Assembly (NCBI GenBank): GCA_963711095.1 | Contig: CAVQCX010000024.1 | Span: forward strand, 62,001 to 126,000 | Direction: 5' to 3' | Length of the DNA: 64,000 bases | Source: CAVQCX01 sp963711095 | GTDB taxonomy: Bacteria; Pseudomonadota; Gammaproteobacteria; Chromatiales; Chromatiaceae | Shown: piece by piece, positions 49,883-58,628 of the stretch | Layout: every line of letters begins with the position of its first letter | Position numbering within the stretch: the stretch's first letter is position 1 | Position numbers and translations under genes: made by a program | The notes under the pieces: model-generated | The model's input: only the letters and a program-made list of their open reading frames with translations | What the model was told of the DNA's origin: nothing | Databases searched by the model: none

Positions 49883-50471
49883 GTTCTCACCCTTCGTGCC
49901 GGCGTGCCCATGTCTCGGGAGCGTCTGCCGACGCCGTCCATGGGCGTGGAGAGCCCTGTGGGGCACATGCTCGATACGGGCCCGGTCCCGCTCGTTATCC
50001 GGTCCCCCGTGGATCTGTGCCCGAGCCGACTGAGCACCTATAGACTATAGAACCATAACAAAGTTAAGAATCATTTGTTTACCGGACTCGTTTCCGAGGG
50101 GGCCCGAAGCCTGGTCAGCAATTGACCGGTTGCTCCCCTCCCTATCGCGGCGGCCGATGATGGTGGACATGCCTGCGTAATCGGTGCTCGCACAATGCCT
50201 CGAAAGCCGCGGAGCGAGCGACCTGGCCGGTGCCTGGCCATGCGATGCCTGTGGTTATGCATCGGGAGACTTGCCGGGCCTGGCGCAAAGCAGGCGGTTT
50301 CGCCTCGCCGGGCCCCACGGCCGGGATTGGGATGCTTTGGCCTCAAAGGCTGCCCGCCGGTCCGCCGGGGGCCCCGGCGCGCCCTGCAGCCGGGTCCCGA
50401 CACGGCAGGGTCATTCCCAGCGAGCGGCTCGGCGCGCTGACAGACTCCGATGCCCGCGCCCCGTCGCCGTG
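49883..50471. other. Intergenic region without a gene; AT-rich patch
   Basis: This 589-base gap separates pyruvate kinase from the GH13 gene. An AT-rich stretch at 50041-50087 (CTATAGAACCATAACAAAGT onward) stands out from the GC-rich surroundings and is a plausible promoter for the minus-strand GH13 gene. ORFs crossing the gap look like arginine- and proline-rich shadows. Confidence 0.45.
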
Positions 50472-51887
50472 TTACTCCCGGGACAGGTCGAGGATCTCCA
50501 TCTGGTAATTGGCGTCCGGGTTGTCCGGGGAGGGGCCCTGGGTCAGCACGGCAAGGCCCCCATCGACGCCCTGTTGGCGCAGCCAACCACGGACGAACGG
50601 TGCCCAGTCGTCGTGCTCCGCCTCGGTCTTCACGCCCTGCACGCCGTAGGAGAATTGCAGCGCGCGGCAGGTGGATTGCTCCCGGCTGATGGCTGTGATC
50701 CAGATCGGCAGGCGGAACCGTGCCACGTGGCGTGCCATGGCCCCGGAGCGCGTGGGCACAATCACCGCCACGGGCGAGATGCAGGCGGCGCTTTCCTGCA
50801 CGCTGCGGGCGATGAGGTTGGCCACGGACGTGCCCTGGGAGGGCAGGCAGTCGTGGGTCACCCTGGGGCGATGACCCTCGGTGACCGCGGCTATGTCCGC
50901 GAGCATCTGCACGGCTTCCACCGGGTAGCGGCCCGTTGCCGACTCCGCCGACAGCATCACCGCATCGGTGCCGTCGAGAATCGCGTTGGCCACGTCCGTG
51001 GCCTCGGCCCGCGTCGGCCGGCGGTGCTCGGTCATCGACTCCAGCATCTGGGTCGCGGTGATCACCGGCTTGCCTTGACGGTTGGCGGCGCGCACCAGCT
51101 CCTTCTGCGTAACCGCCATGCGGGCGATGGGGATCTCCACGCCCAGGTCGCCGCGCGCCACCATGATGCCGTCGGCCGCCGCGAGGATCTCCTCGAGATT
51201 GTCCAGGGCGCGGGCGCGCTCGATCTTGGCGATCACGAACGGACGCCGCCCGAGCGTCGAGGCTGCGTCCCGCACCGCGCGGACATCGTGCGCGGTGGAC
51301 ACGAAGGACTGACTCACGGCGTCAACCCCCCGCGCCAGGGCGAAGGCGAGGCACTCGCGGTCCCTGTCGGTAAAGGCGCTGATGCCCAGGTCGATGCCGG
51401 GCAGGTCCAGCCCCTTGCGCGAGCGCACCTCGCCGCCCGCGCGCACCTCGCAGACCACGTCCGTCGCTCCGGTCTCAAGCACCTTCAGCGACACCAGGCC
51501 GTCGTTGAGAAACAGCTTGTCGCCCGGCCGGACCACCCGCGGCAGCGCGCCGAAGCTCACCGAGACCCTGGAGGCATCGCCCGTGATCGTCTCGGTGGTC
51601 AGGGTGAGCCGGTCGCCTATCTGCAGCTCCACCGGCTCGACGGCCAGCTCGCCGATGCGGACCTTCGGCCCCGGCAGGTCGGCCATGATGGCGAGATCCC
51701 GCCCGCAGCGCGCGGCGACCGCGCGCAGCCGCTCGATGGCCCTCCCATGGCTCGCGAAGTCGCCGTGGGAGAAATTGAGCCGGGCGACGTTCATCCCGGC
51801 GAGCAGCATGGCCTCGATGGTCGCCTCGTCATCCGAGGCGGGTCCGATGGTGCACACGATCTTGGTCTTGTGGGCGGGCAGATGCAT
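50472..51887 (-). CDS. pyk: Pyruvate kinase
   Basis: The 471-residue product has the complete pyruvate kinase order: KTKIVCTIGPASDDEATIEA, MNVARLNFSHGD, IMADLPGPKVRIG, VIAKIERARALDNLEEIL, GIMVARGDLGVEIP, TATQMLESM, RPTRAEATDVANAILDGTDA and VMLSAESATGRYPVEAV. It converts phosphoenolpyruvate and ADP to pyruvate and ATP in glycolysis. The start at 51887 is at MHLPAHKTK; the 86 upstream in-frame residues lack homology. It is monocistronic. Confidence 0.96.
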   Translation of the reverse strand: MHLPAHKTKIVCTIGPASDDEATIEAMLLAGMNVARLNFSHGDFASHGRAIERLRAVAARCGRDLAIMADLPGPKVRIGELAVEPVELQIGDRLTLTTETITGDASRVSVSFGALPRVVRPGDKLFLNDGLVSLKVLETGATDVVCEVRAGGEVRSRKGLDLPGIDLGISAFTDRDRECLAFALARGVDAVSQSFVSTAHDVRAVRDAASTLGRRPFVIAKIERARALDNLEEILAAADGIMVARGDLGVEIPIARMAVTQKELVRAANRQGKPVITATQMLESMTEHRRPTRAEATDVANAILDGTDAVMLSAESATGRYPVEAVQMLADIAAVTEGHRPRVTHDCLPSQGTSVANLIARSVQESAACISPVAVIVPTRSGAMARHVARFRLPIWITAISREQSTCRALQFSYGVQGVKTEAEHDDWAPFVRGWLRQQGVDGGLAVLTQGPSPDNPDANYQMEILDLSRE

Positions 51888-52353
51888 GGAGCGGGTCCTG
51901 GGTCTGGTACCGTTGTCGACGGAAAAAGTCAGCTTGGGATATACCGCAGGATTGTGCCATCCCGGTGTCGGAGATGGGATTGTCGTATCGCTGTGGCAAA
52001 AGCGCTGCCGCTGTCCACAGATCGCGTCGATCTCCCGGACAGGGCGCATGGGCTCGCCCGCTGCCGCGGCAATGAAGATTGCCGCGGGGGTGCCGAGGAG
52101 CTCATCCGAGCGCCACTGCTTGAGCCAGGAAAAGACCGAAGGCATGAGTCAGGGTTTTAGCAGTCAGTGGGTATTGATTCGGTGGCTCAGAAGCAATCTC
52201 GGCCGCTGGTACCGTGGGTGTCCTTATAGTGCTGCGTAATACCACTCGCGGCAGATTTCCACGGCGGGCCCAGGTCCATAATGTTGGGTGCCTGATGCAC
52301 CCGCTCCTCCAAGGTCTGCTTAGCTGCCCGCAGCGAGGCCTCCACCGACTTGC
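51888..52353. other. Intergenic region without a confident gene
   Basis: A 466-base gap. A minus-strand ORF at 52187-52492 has some coding-like codons (IGKSVEASLRAAKQTLEERV) but overlaps the phosphatase gene out of frame and is not recognised. Confidence 0.4.
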
Positions 52354-53349
52354 CTATTTCGCGGTGCGCCAGGCTCCGATAGCAGCGTCCAGGTCGGTTT
52401 GCAAAGGACAGACCGTCCGCGCCCGGTCCGTCATCACCTTGCGAATATAGATGGCGCTCACTCGCTGGGGATACTTCTCCCAAATCGCGCAATAGGTCTC
52501 GGGGTCCAGCTCGCCGTTGTCACCCACCAGCACGAACTTCACCCAGGGCAGGGCAGAGAAGATGGCTTCGATCTTGTCGGTCTTGTATCGCTTCTGGTCT
52601 AACAGCGGGTCTCGTCCGTCTCCGCTGATCTGCTTCGTCACCAACACGCCTCGGGGGAAGTCGTTCAGTGACAGAAACGCATCGATATTGGGCGCCAACT
52701 GGTGCGGTGAGGCGGAGACGTAGAACATGGCAGCCGCCGCCGGCTCGGCGTTCTGCGCCAGCAGTCGCCTGAAGAAATCCGCCGTTCCGGGAAAGGTCTG
52801 GCGTTGGCGAGGATTCTTCAAGAAGGTGTTGTTCAGGAGCTTTGTCTTGTCCGGCACTTCTGAGACGAGCACTGTGTCGTCAATGTCGGAGATGATGCCC
52901 AGAGGGTTCGTCCTGGGCACGATCAGCAAGCGGCCTTCACCCTGCGCGCGATCGCCTTCGGCAGTCACTGTTTGCCAACCCGCGGCCAGAGGCTCCCCCG
53001 GCACCGCTGCGACGTGGAAATAGCCTTCTTCGTCCGAAGTCGTGCGGACCTCAAATGCACCGACCCTGACGGTGAGCGCAACGTCCTCTTGCTCGGAGTT
53101 GTTCATCAGGCGGAGATTACGCCACAGGTTGCGCCACCAGGAATCGTCCTTCGTCGCCTGCGACAATCCTTCCGCCTCGATTACCCGGCCATCGACAGCG
53201 AACTGCTCGGCGCTCCCGTAGCCGCCGTAGAAGACGACTTTATTCTCGTCCGCATGCGCCAACAGCGGCAGCAGAAGCGTGCAAAGCAGTAGTCGTCTCA
53301 CCATCTGGCAACCCAACGTGATAGGGTGTAGGCCGCGCTGCGTTCCCAT
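52354..53349 (-). CDS. App1-family (DUF2183) phosphatase, exported
   Basis: The 331-residue product carries a signal peptide (MVRRLLLCTLLLPLLAHA) and a DUF2183/App1 domain with the HAD-like motif LGIISDIDDTVLVSEVPDK, FYVSASPHQLAP and VKFVLVGDNGELDPETYCAI. Eukaryotic App1 is an Mg-dependent phosphatidate phosphatase; the bacterial substrates are not established. The start at 53349 has GAGGAAACC upstream, giving a 15-residue extension before the usual signal peptide; 53304 is the alternative. Upstream in the same frame lies the Fic remnant, without an intervening stop. Confidence 0.85.
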   Translation of the reverse strand: MGTQRGLHPITLGCQMVRRLLLCTLLLPLLAHADENKVVFYGGYGSAEQFAVDGRVIEAEGLSQATKDDSWWRNLWRNLRLMNNSEQEDVALTVRVGAFEVRTTSDEEGYFHVAAVPGEPLAAGWQTVTAEGDRAQGEGRLLIVPRTNPLGIISDIDDTVLVSEVPDKTKLLNNTFLKNPRQRQTFPGTADFFRRLLAQNAEPAAAAMFYVSASPHQLAPNIDAFLSLNDFPRGVLVTKQISGDGRDPLLDQKRYKTDKIEAIFSALPWVKFVLVGDNGELDPETYCAIWEKYPQRVSAIYIRKVMTDRARTVCPLQTDLDAAIGAWRTAK

Positions 53350-53455
53350 GGTTTCCTCGCCCTGGCGAGGGGCAGGACCAATGAGCGTGTTGGGGGGCGT
53401 GGTCGCTCGTCCGGTTGGGTCTACTCTTGGGCCTCGTACGGTCCGTATCCACATA

Positions 53456-54199
53456 TTACTTGCGACGACGCGCTGTTGGGTGCGGATCTCGCGCTGGCCC
53501 ACGGAGGACATCAGTTGGTCTCCCTCGTTGCTGTCGCCTCCTCCCCCCCGGGCCAGCAGGTGCATCGCCAGCCGGACCATCAGGGCCTTGGCCTTGGGGT
53601 CGCTCTCGGCGATCAGCAGGGTCAAGGCGGTCATGCCGTTCTTGTCCAGGGTCAAGTGCACGCCTTCCTGGCGCAGGTATAGCAGGAACAAAAAGCCGGC
53701 AAGTCTTGGCATAACTCAGGATCAGCCCCACCACCTCGCGGCCGATATCGGAGACCAAGTCCCGCCGGATCAAGGTCTTGGCCAACAAGTCGACTGCCTG
53801 CTCCAGCTCGGCGATACCTCGCTGGGAGAGGCGATATTCGTTCAGGCTGTAGCCCCGGGTCAGCTGCTCCCGCAGAACGCGGGTGGCCCAATGGCGGAAG
53901 CGGACGCCCCGCGGGGATTTCACCCGGTAGCCGACGGAGATGATGACGTCCAGATTGTAGTGCTCGATCTCTCGGCTGACGTGCCGGCGCCCCTCCTGGC
54001 GAACTATCCGGAAATTCCGGATAGTTCCGTCTCGATCCAGCTCACCCTCTAGGAAAACGTTACCGACATGCTCACTGATGGTTCGCACATGCTTGGCGAA
54101 CAGGTCCGCCATCTGTTTCTGAGTTAGCCATACCGTCTCCCACACCGGCCGCACCTCGACCTGCCGGGTTTCGTCCTCGAAGATGACAATCTCACTCAT
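53456..54199 (-). pseudogene. RhuM-Fic gene with the Fic catalytic core deleted
   Basis: From the ATG at 54199 the frame encodes an intact RhuM domain (VWLTQKQMADLFAKHVRTIS, ISVGYRVKSPRGVRFRHWAT, LREQLTRGYSLNEYRLSQRG) up to GLILSYAKT. It then jumps, in another frame, to RLAGFLFLLYLRQEG and NGMTALTLLIAESDPKAKAL, the segment that normally follows the Fic motif HPFxDGNK. The whole AMP-transfer core, about 60-90 residues, is missing, with a junction near 53702-53707. The product cannot be an active AMPylator. RhuM-Fic proteins are common in defence and restriction loci, which fits the neighbouring hsdM remnant. Confidence 0.82.
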
Positions 54200-54551
54200 A
54201 CCGGGCTCTGCATGTTTCCTTGAGTGTAGTGTCTTTCGACTGGGGCCCCGTTCCGTTGATCGGATGGCGGCCATCTCCGGATCGGTACACGGCGGTGGTG
54301 AGATCGTTGTCAGGCATCAGCAGCTGGGCGACCAAGATCCATCGCAAACTCGCGAAACTGCTCCAGCGCCGCCTCCAGGTCCTCCATGATCTCCTGGCCG
54401 ATGACCTCAAGGAAGGGGAGGTTGTCTGAGTCGGAGAGAGACTCGTCTCTAAGCCAGAAGATGTCCAGGCTGGCCTCGTCGCGGGTGATAAGGCCCTTGT
54501 AGTCGTAGGCGCGCCAACGGCCCTTTTCCCCGATGTCCGTCCCTTCGACAG

Positions 54552-54586
54552 TTCCCTCTCCCTCAGGGAGAGGGCTAGGGTGAGGG
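54552..54586. repeat. Dispersed hairpin repeat inside the hsdM remnant, copy 1
   Basis: CCCTCTCCCTCAGGGAGAGG followed by GCTAGGGTGAGGG. It is one of two copies filling the place of the deleted hsdM core. Confidence 0.8.
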
Positions 54587-54647
54587 AGTGCCAAATCAGC
54601 CGCCTTTCCCTGTGACCGAAGTCCAGCGTGAGGGACCGCCTTCTATG

Positions 54648-54682
54648 CCCCTCTCCCCCCAGGGAGAGGGCGAGGCTGAGGG
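54648..54682. repeat. Dispersed hairpin repeat inside the hsdM remnant, copy 2
   Basis: CCCCTCTCCCCCCAGGGAGA followed by GGGCGAGGCTGAGGGG, 61 bases from copy 1 and in the same orientation. Confidence 0.75.
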
Positions 54683-55107
54683 GATCTCGAAGCGCGGCCG
54701 CAGGCCGAGGCCCAGGGATGGGCGAGTCACACTTGTTCTGCGACTTGTTGAAGATCAGCCCGAGCAAGCCCTTCTGGTTGCCCAGCGCCTCCAGCGTGTG
54801 GCGGTAGTGATCGAACAGCTCGTCGCCGTCTTTCTTCATAAGGCTCCACCAACTGTACTTCGTTGGCACCGGGCTCTTCTGTTTGTACGGCGCCTTGGTG
54901 CGTTCAGCCGTCATCTTCAGGAAGAGCAGGTAGGTGAGCTGCTCGTCATAGCTCTGTCGCAGCTCGTTGTCACGGCTTGCCATAGCTCGGCCAAAACGTA
55001 ATGGCGGGTGGGCTCGGTTGGCCAGCAAGGTAAAGGTGCGAGCCATTGTCCCCCTGGCTCCCAAGCCCCACAACCGGTCTCCGATAACCTAGCCTTGACG
55101 TCTTGAA

Positions 55108-56955
55108 TCACATCCTCGGCAAGCTGTCCTGCGGATGCCTCCATTCCAGAAGAGCGTGGAACAAGCGCGTGGAGCCCTTCGCAGCAAAGTCTTGAAACAC
55201 GGTTTGCGATACCTTCAGGTCGCGCCAAGTCTCGCCTGATTCCTGGCTGACCTCCTCGCACCAGCGGGCCATGTGCTTGGCCTTGGCGTCGGTATCGTCG
55301 AATTCGCGGCCCTTGGTCTCGATGATCCAGTTCACCGGTCCGGCTCGGGTGGTCTGGACTGCGACGAAATCCGGGTAGTACAGCCGCACCGCACCGGTGC
55401 CGGATAGGTACTGCACATGGAACTGGGTGAACCACTCGGCCAGCGCCGCGAAGCGGTCGATGTCGTCGCAACGATCCAGGAACGAGGCGAATTCCGCCTC
55501 GAAGGGGTTGTAGCAGGCGACCACGTTGAAGATGGTCTTGTCGGCCGGTATCGCCATCCGCCGCCAGGTGAACTTCGGCGTGTCCGAAAGCCGGTAGGGT
55601 TCCCCCACCAGCTTCACCGGCGTTGCCTCCACCGTCAGTTGGCCGATGACCCGGGCGAACAGGGCGGCGACGGCATCGAGCAGGCCCGAGTGGCTCAGGG
55701 CCCGGCGCACGCCGGTGTCGTCCAGCTCGACTACGTCGCCGAAGCAGCGCTTCTGCACGTACGCCCGGACTTTCGGATAGATCTCCGCAAAGCGCCCGGG
55801 CAGCCGGGCGCGTTTCTCCACCCGGCCGGTCAGCGAGGAGAGAAGGTTCTCCACCGGTGGCAGATTGTCGTCGTTGAACTCGATTTCGTCGGAGCCCACC
55901 TTTACGTCAATGGTGCCCTGGATCAAGTCGATTCGGTTGCGGACCTCTTTGTCCAGGTCTTCTTCCTTCGCCAGCGGCGGCAAGGCCAGCGGGTCCAGCT
56001 CGCTGAGCTTGGTGTACGTGCGCTCATAAAGCGGCGTGGTCTGTGGGATCGCGATGTCCAGATGGGCGCGGTCGGCGAGCGGAAAGACCTCCCGCCCCGG
56101 CTTCGGCGGCTGGGTCGTGGTCGGGATGCCAACGCCTTCCTTCTCCAGCTCGCGGATGAAGTTCTCGAAGGCGTTGGTGCCGATCAGCTCCAGAATCTGG
56201 TTGTTGTCGCGCGGCACCTTGCGCATCAGCCGCAGGCCGCGGCCGATGGCCTGTTCGGGCAGGATGCTGGCCTTGGAGGTAAACGGCCGCAGGCCCAGGA
56301 TCACCGAGACGTTGCGCACATCCCAACCCTCGCGCAGCATCAGCACCGATACGATCGCGCGGAAGCGCGAGTGGCCTTCATCCACCTCGCGGGCCGCCTG
56401 GCGGGCGATATCCAGGTCTTTCTTGGTGATCTCGCCGGCCCTGTCGGTGTGGATGACCAGCACCCTGTCCTTGCCCTTGAGCTCCGGTTCTCGGCGCAGG
56501 CGCTCGGCGATGGAATCCGCGTCCTTGGTGGATTCCGCCATGACGAACAGCAAGGGCTTCTCGTCCACCGCGCCATAGTCCTTGACGTGCTCGCGCCAGC
56601 GCTCCAGCGCGATGGCGATCCACTCGTTGTACACGTCCCCGGCCTCTTCGGAGGCGTACTTGTCCGGGTCCTTCTTGTCGGTCTGGTGGATGATGATCGG
56701 GGTCTTGACGATGCGGTCTTCCACGGCCTGGGCGAGGGGGTAATCGACCACGATCCAGGGAAAGAAGGTGCCGTTCTGGTTCTTCGGCGTGGCGGAGAAG
56801 TCCAGCCAGAGCGTCAGGCCCGTGCTTCCCTTGCGCTTGAGGTTGTCGTGCAGGGACAGCAGCGTCTGGCTCCAGGCGAGGTCGTCGTCATGGACGTGGT
56901 GGGCCTCGTCGTTGAGCACCATCAGGTTCGGCAGCCGCTTGACCCGCTCCAGCAT
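55108..56955 (-). CDS. Type III-like restriction helicase-nuclease (Res), 3' part
   Basis: This is the C-terminal two thirds of a Res-type protein whose frame is broken near 57133. It holds helicase motif II (VLNDEAHHVHDDDLAW), motif III (LDFSATPKNQNG) and motif VI (ILPEQAIGRGLRLMRKV). At the C-terminus it has a PD-(D/E)XK nuclease core: VRLYYPDFVAV followed by WIIETKGREFDD. Meaningful sequence in this frame extends upstream of the ATG at 56955 to about 57132 (FALSVILRGDAREPS). With the 5' part the ancestral protein would be about 916 residues. In type III systems Res needs Mod for site recognition, and a Mod gene is three genes upstream. Confidence 0.85.
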   Translation of the reverse strand: MLERVKRLPNLMVLNDEAHHVHDDDLAWSQTLLSLHDNLKRKGSTGLTLWLDFSATPKNQNGTFFPWIVVDYPLAQAVEDRIVKTPIIIHQTDKKDPDKYASEEAGDVYNEWIAIALERWREHVKDYGAVDEKPLLFVMAESTKDADSIAERLRREPELKGKDRVLVIHTDRAGEITKKDLDIARQAAREVDEGHSRFRAIVSVLMLREGWDVRNVSVILGLRPFTSKASILPEQAIGRGLRLMRKVPRDNNQILELIGTNAFENFIRELEKEGVGIPTTTQPPKPGREVFPLADRAHLDIAIPQTTPLYERTYTKLSELDPLALPPLAKEEDLDKEVRNRIDLIQGTIDVKVGSDEIEFNDDNLPPVENLLSSLTGRVEKRARLPGRFAEIYPKVRAYVQKRCFGDVVELDDTGVRRALSHSGLLDAVAALFARVIGQLTVEATPVKLVGEPYRLSDTPKFTWRRMAIPADKTIFNVVACYNPFEAEFASFLDRCDDIDRFAALAEWFTQFHVQYLSGTGAVRLYYPDFVAVQTTRAGPVNWIIETKGREFDDTDAKAKHMARWCEEVSQESGETWRDLKVSQTVFQDFAAKGSTRLFHALLEWRHPQDSLPRM

Positions 56956-57856
56956 CGGTGTGGCGGTGTCGAGGCTTGCCTTCGGCGACTTGCCCAGCAG
57001 CGCCGCGACGGGATTGATTGGCCCGGCCGGCGGTCCGCTGTCCTCGTAGATCTGCTGGACATTGGTCAGGAACAGGTTGCCCGAGGGGGAAGGCTCGCGC
57101 GCGTCCCCGCGCAGGATGACCGAGAGGGCGAAGCTCGTTCTTCCACTCGAACGGGATGATCGGAAGCTGGTGGAAGATGCGTGCCGAGTCGAAGTCCTCC
57201 CGCAGGCGCTCGTAGACGATCACGTTGGGCGCGACCATCAGGAAGTTGTCGGCGTGCTCGGAGCCGGCCTCGAGCCGGCCGTTGAGGTAGCTCCAGGCCA
57301 CCAACAGCGCCATGACCACGGTCTTGCCGGAGCCGGTCGCCATCTTGACCGCGTAGCGGGCGAGGTTCTCGGGCGGCAGCTCCTGCTCGGCGGTCTTGCC
57401 GATCTCGGGGATGTAGCGCCGGATGAAGCGCTGCCCCTTGCTGGACGTGAGGATATCCAATTCCAGGAGATCGGGGCTCTTGAAGTAGCGGCCCACCAGC
57501 TCGCCGCAGTCCTTGATACCTTCCACCTCGAAGAGGTACACCGCCGTTTCCACTGCCTCGCGCTGGCAGAAGTAGTAGCGGAACGGGCCGCCGCCGGGCA
57601 GCAGATGGTCCTCCTCGAACCACCAGGTCAGCAGCCGCCGGGTCTTCTCGGTGGCGCCCGGGTAGCCCTGGTCGCGCCAGGCATCCACCGCCGTGCGCAT
57701 CTGATTGACCAGCAGTGTGCGGCTCTCGCGCCGGCCCGATACTTCAGACCAGGTGTTGGCACCGGTCTTCTCCAGGTGGCTGGTGGGCGGAGCGTAGGGA
57801 TCGCGGTCGGCGATCTCCGGCAGGTCCAGTTCCAGGACGTTGGCATGATCCGTCAT
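56888..57856 (-). CDS. Type III-like Res, 5' part
   Basis: The ATG at 57856 overlaps the stop of the 64-residue gene in ATGA. The first 240 residues include a long N-terminal region (LVNQMRTAVDAWRDQGYPGA, YYFCQREAVETAVYLFEVEG) and Walker A MATGSGKTVVMALLVAWSYL. Meaningful sequence ends at IPFEWKNEL (about base 57134). One extra base there shifts the frame; the rest to 56888 is shadow. Removing a single C at 57133 joins it to FALSVILRGD in the 3' part. Confidence 0.82.
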   Translation of the reverse strand: MTDHANVLELDLPEIADRDPYAPPTSHLEKTGANTWSEVSGRRESRTLLVNQMRTAVDAWRDQGYPGATEKTRRLLTWWFEEDHLLPGGGPFRYYFCQREAVETAVYLFEVEGIKDCGELVGRYFKSPDLLELDILTSSKGQRFIRRYIPEIGKTAEQELPPENLARYAVKMATGSGKTVVMALLVAWSYLNGRLEAGSEHADNFLMVAPNVIVYERLREDFDSARIFHQLPIIPFEWKNELRPLGHPARGRARAFPLGQPVPDQCPADLRGQRTAGRANQSRRGAAGQVAEGKPRHRHTDAGAGQAAAEPDGAQRRGPPRP

Positions 57857-58047
57857 GCCGATTGCACCTGGCCATCGGGAATGGCCTCCGGACTCAGCCA
57901 GACGACCTTGCCGTCGCGCCATATCGCCACCGAATTGCCGGCGCGCTTATGCCGGACCAACGCTTCGTGCACGGCCGCCCGCAAGGCCTTCTCGACCATG
58001 ACCTTGTCCGCCAGCACCTGCTCCAGGTCCTTCGGCTGCTCTTTCAT
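57853..58047 (-). CDS. Small protein, likely partner of the zeta-like kinase (64 aa)
   Basis: The product is MKEQPKDLEQVLADKVMVEK, then ALRAAVHEALVRHKRAGNSV and AIWRDGKVVWLSPEAIPDG. Similar short genes accompany zeta-like kinase genes in many bacteria, so a toxin-antitoxin role is plausible, although not shown here. It overlaps the kinase stop and the Res start by 4 bases each. Confidence 0.75.
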   Translation of the reverse strand: MKEQPKDLEQVLADKVMVEKALRAAVHEALVRHKRAGNSVAIWRDGKVVWLSPEAIPDGQVQSA

Positions 58048-58628
58048 CGGAATTCCCCCGTCAATTTCGTCCAGGCCGCGCTGTCGCTGACGTCATCCGG
58101 CGCCCCTCGCGCGCCGCAAGCGATAAGACTAGGCCCCTCTGGCCCCGAATTGTCCAGGAGCCACCACTGATCTGCGCTCGGCCGGTAGAGGCGAAAGAAG
58201 TTCTCCATCCCACGCCGGTAACGTCTCCGCACGACAGCCTCAGGCACATTGTGCCCACCCGATCGTACCCGCTCCGCTACCCGGGCGACCGCCATTTCCG
58301 GCCCGGGCAACCACAGGAAGACCAGATCGACGGCATAGCCGTCGGCCTGCAGCGTGGCAAGCCAGGGCCGATAGCTGCGCGTGGCGAGCGTGGTCTCGAA
58401 AGCAAAGTTGCGCCGTTGCGCCGTGAGCTGCTTGAGGCGCACGAGCATTACCCTCCCGGCCTGGAACGCGACCGCCTCGGTGTCGAAGCCGGAAAGTCCC
58501 TGGGCGATGAGGTCGGCATTGACGTACTCCGCCACCCCCAGCAGGTCGCGCAGCAACCCCGGAGCAGCCGTGGACTTGCCGGCGCCATTCGGCCCGGCGA
58601 TGACGAACACGTGAGGACGGGCGCTCAC
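58044..58628 (-). CDS. Zeta-toxin-like nucleotide kinase
   Basis: The 194-residue P-loop protein starts SARPHVFVIAGPNGAGKSTA (Walker A) and shows YVNADLIAQGLSGFDTEAVA, RNFAFETTLATRSYRPWLAT and FLWLPGPEMAVARVAERVRS, a layout of the zeta/AAA_33-type kinases. Zeta toxins phosphorylate UDP-N-acetylglucosamine or other small molecules and arrest growth. The GTG start overlaps the Mod stop (GTGA), fixing the start at 58628. The placement between Mod and Res is unusual and may guard the restriction module. Confidence 0.82.
   Translation of the reverse strand: MSARPHVFVIAGPNGAGKSTAAPGLLRDLLGVAEYVNADLIAQGLSGFDTEAVAFQAGRVMLVRLKQLTAQRRNFAFETTLATRSYRPWLATLQADGYAVDLVFLWLPGPEMAVARVAERVRSGGHNVPEAVVRRRYRRGMENFFRLYRPSADQWWLLDNSGPEGPSLIACGARGAPDDVSDSAAWTKLTGEFR

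Larger units (their letters stand above)
54340..54990 (-). pseudogene. hsdM (type I restriction methyltransferase) remnant
   Basis: Two ends of HsdM are recognisable. The 5' piece reads EQLTYLLFLKMTAERTKAPY, then KYSWWSLMKKDGDELFDHYR and GNQKGLLGLIFNKSQNK (about 54990-54735). The 3' piece reads YKGLITRDEASLDIFWLRDE, then EIMEDLEAALEQFREFAMDL (about 54520-54340). The whole catalytic centre (NPPF and SAM-binding regions) between them is gone and replaced by two dispersed hairpin repeats. The extreme N-terminus is also missing. No hsdS or hsdR is nearby. Confidence 0.85.

Noticed and set aside
52187..52492. Minus-strand ORF downstream of the App1 gene
   Set aside because: Some codons look coding, but it overlaps the phosphatase out of frame, has no recognised family and no good start.
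52354..53712. Single 452-aa fusion of the Fic remnant with the App1 phosphatase
   Set aside because: The frame is open by chance; the phosphatase has its own ribosome binding site and signal peptide.
55108..57856. Res as two independent genes
   Set aside because: Helicase motif I lies in one part and motifs II-VI in the other; one-base correction fuses them, so they are one broken gene.
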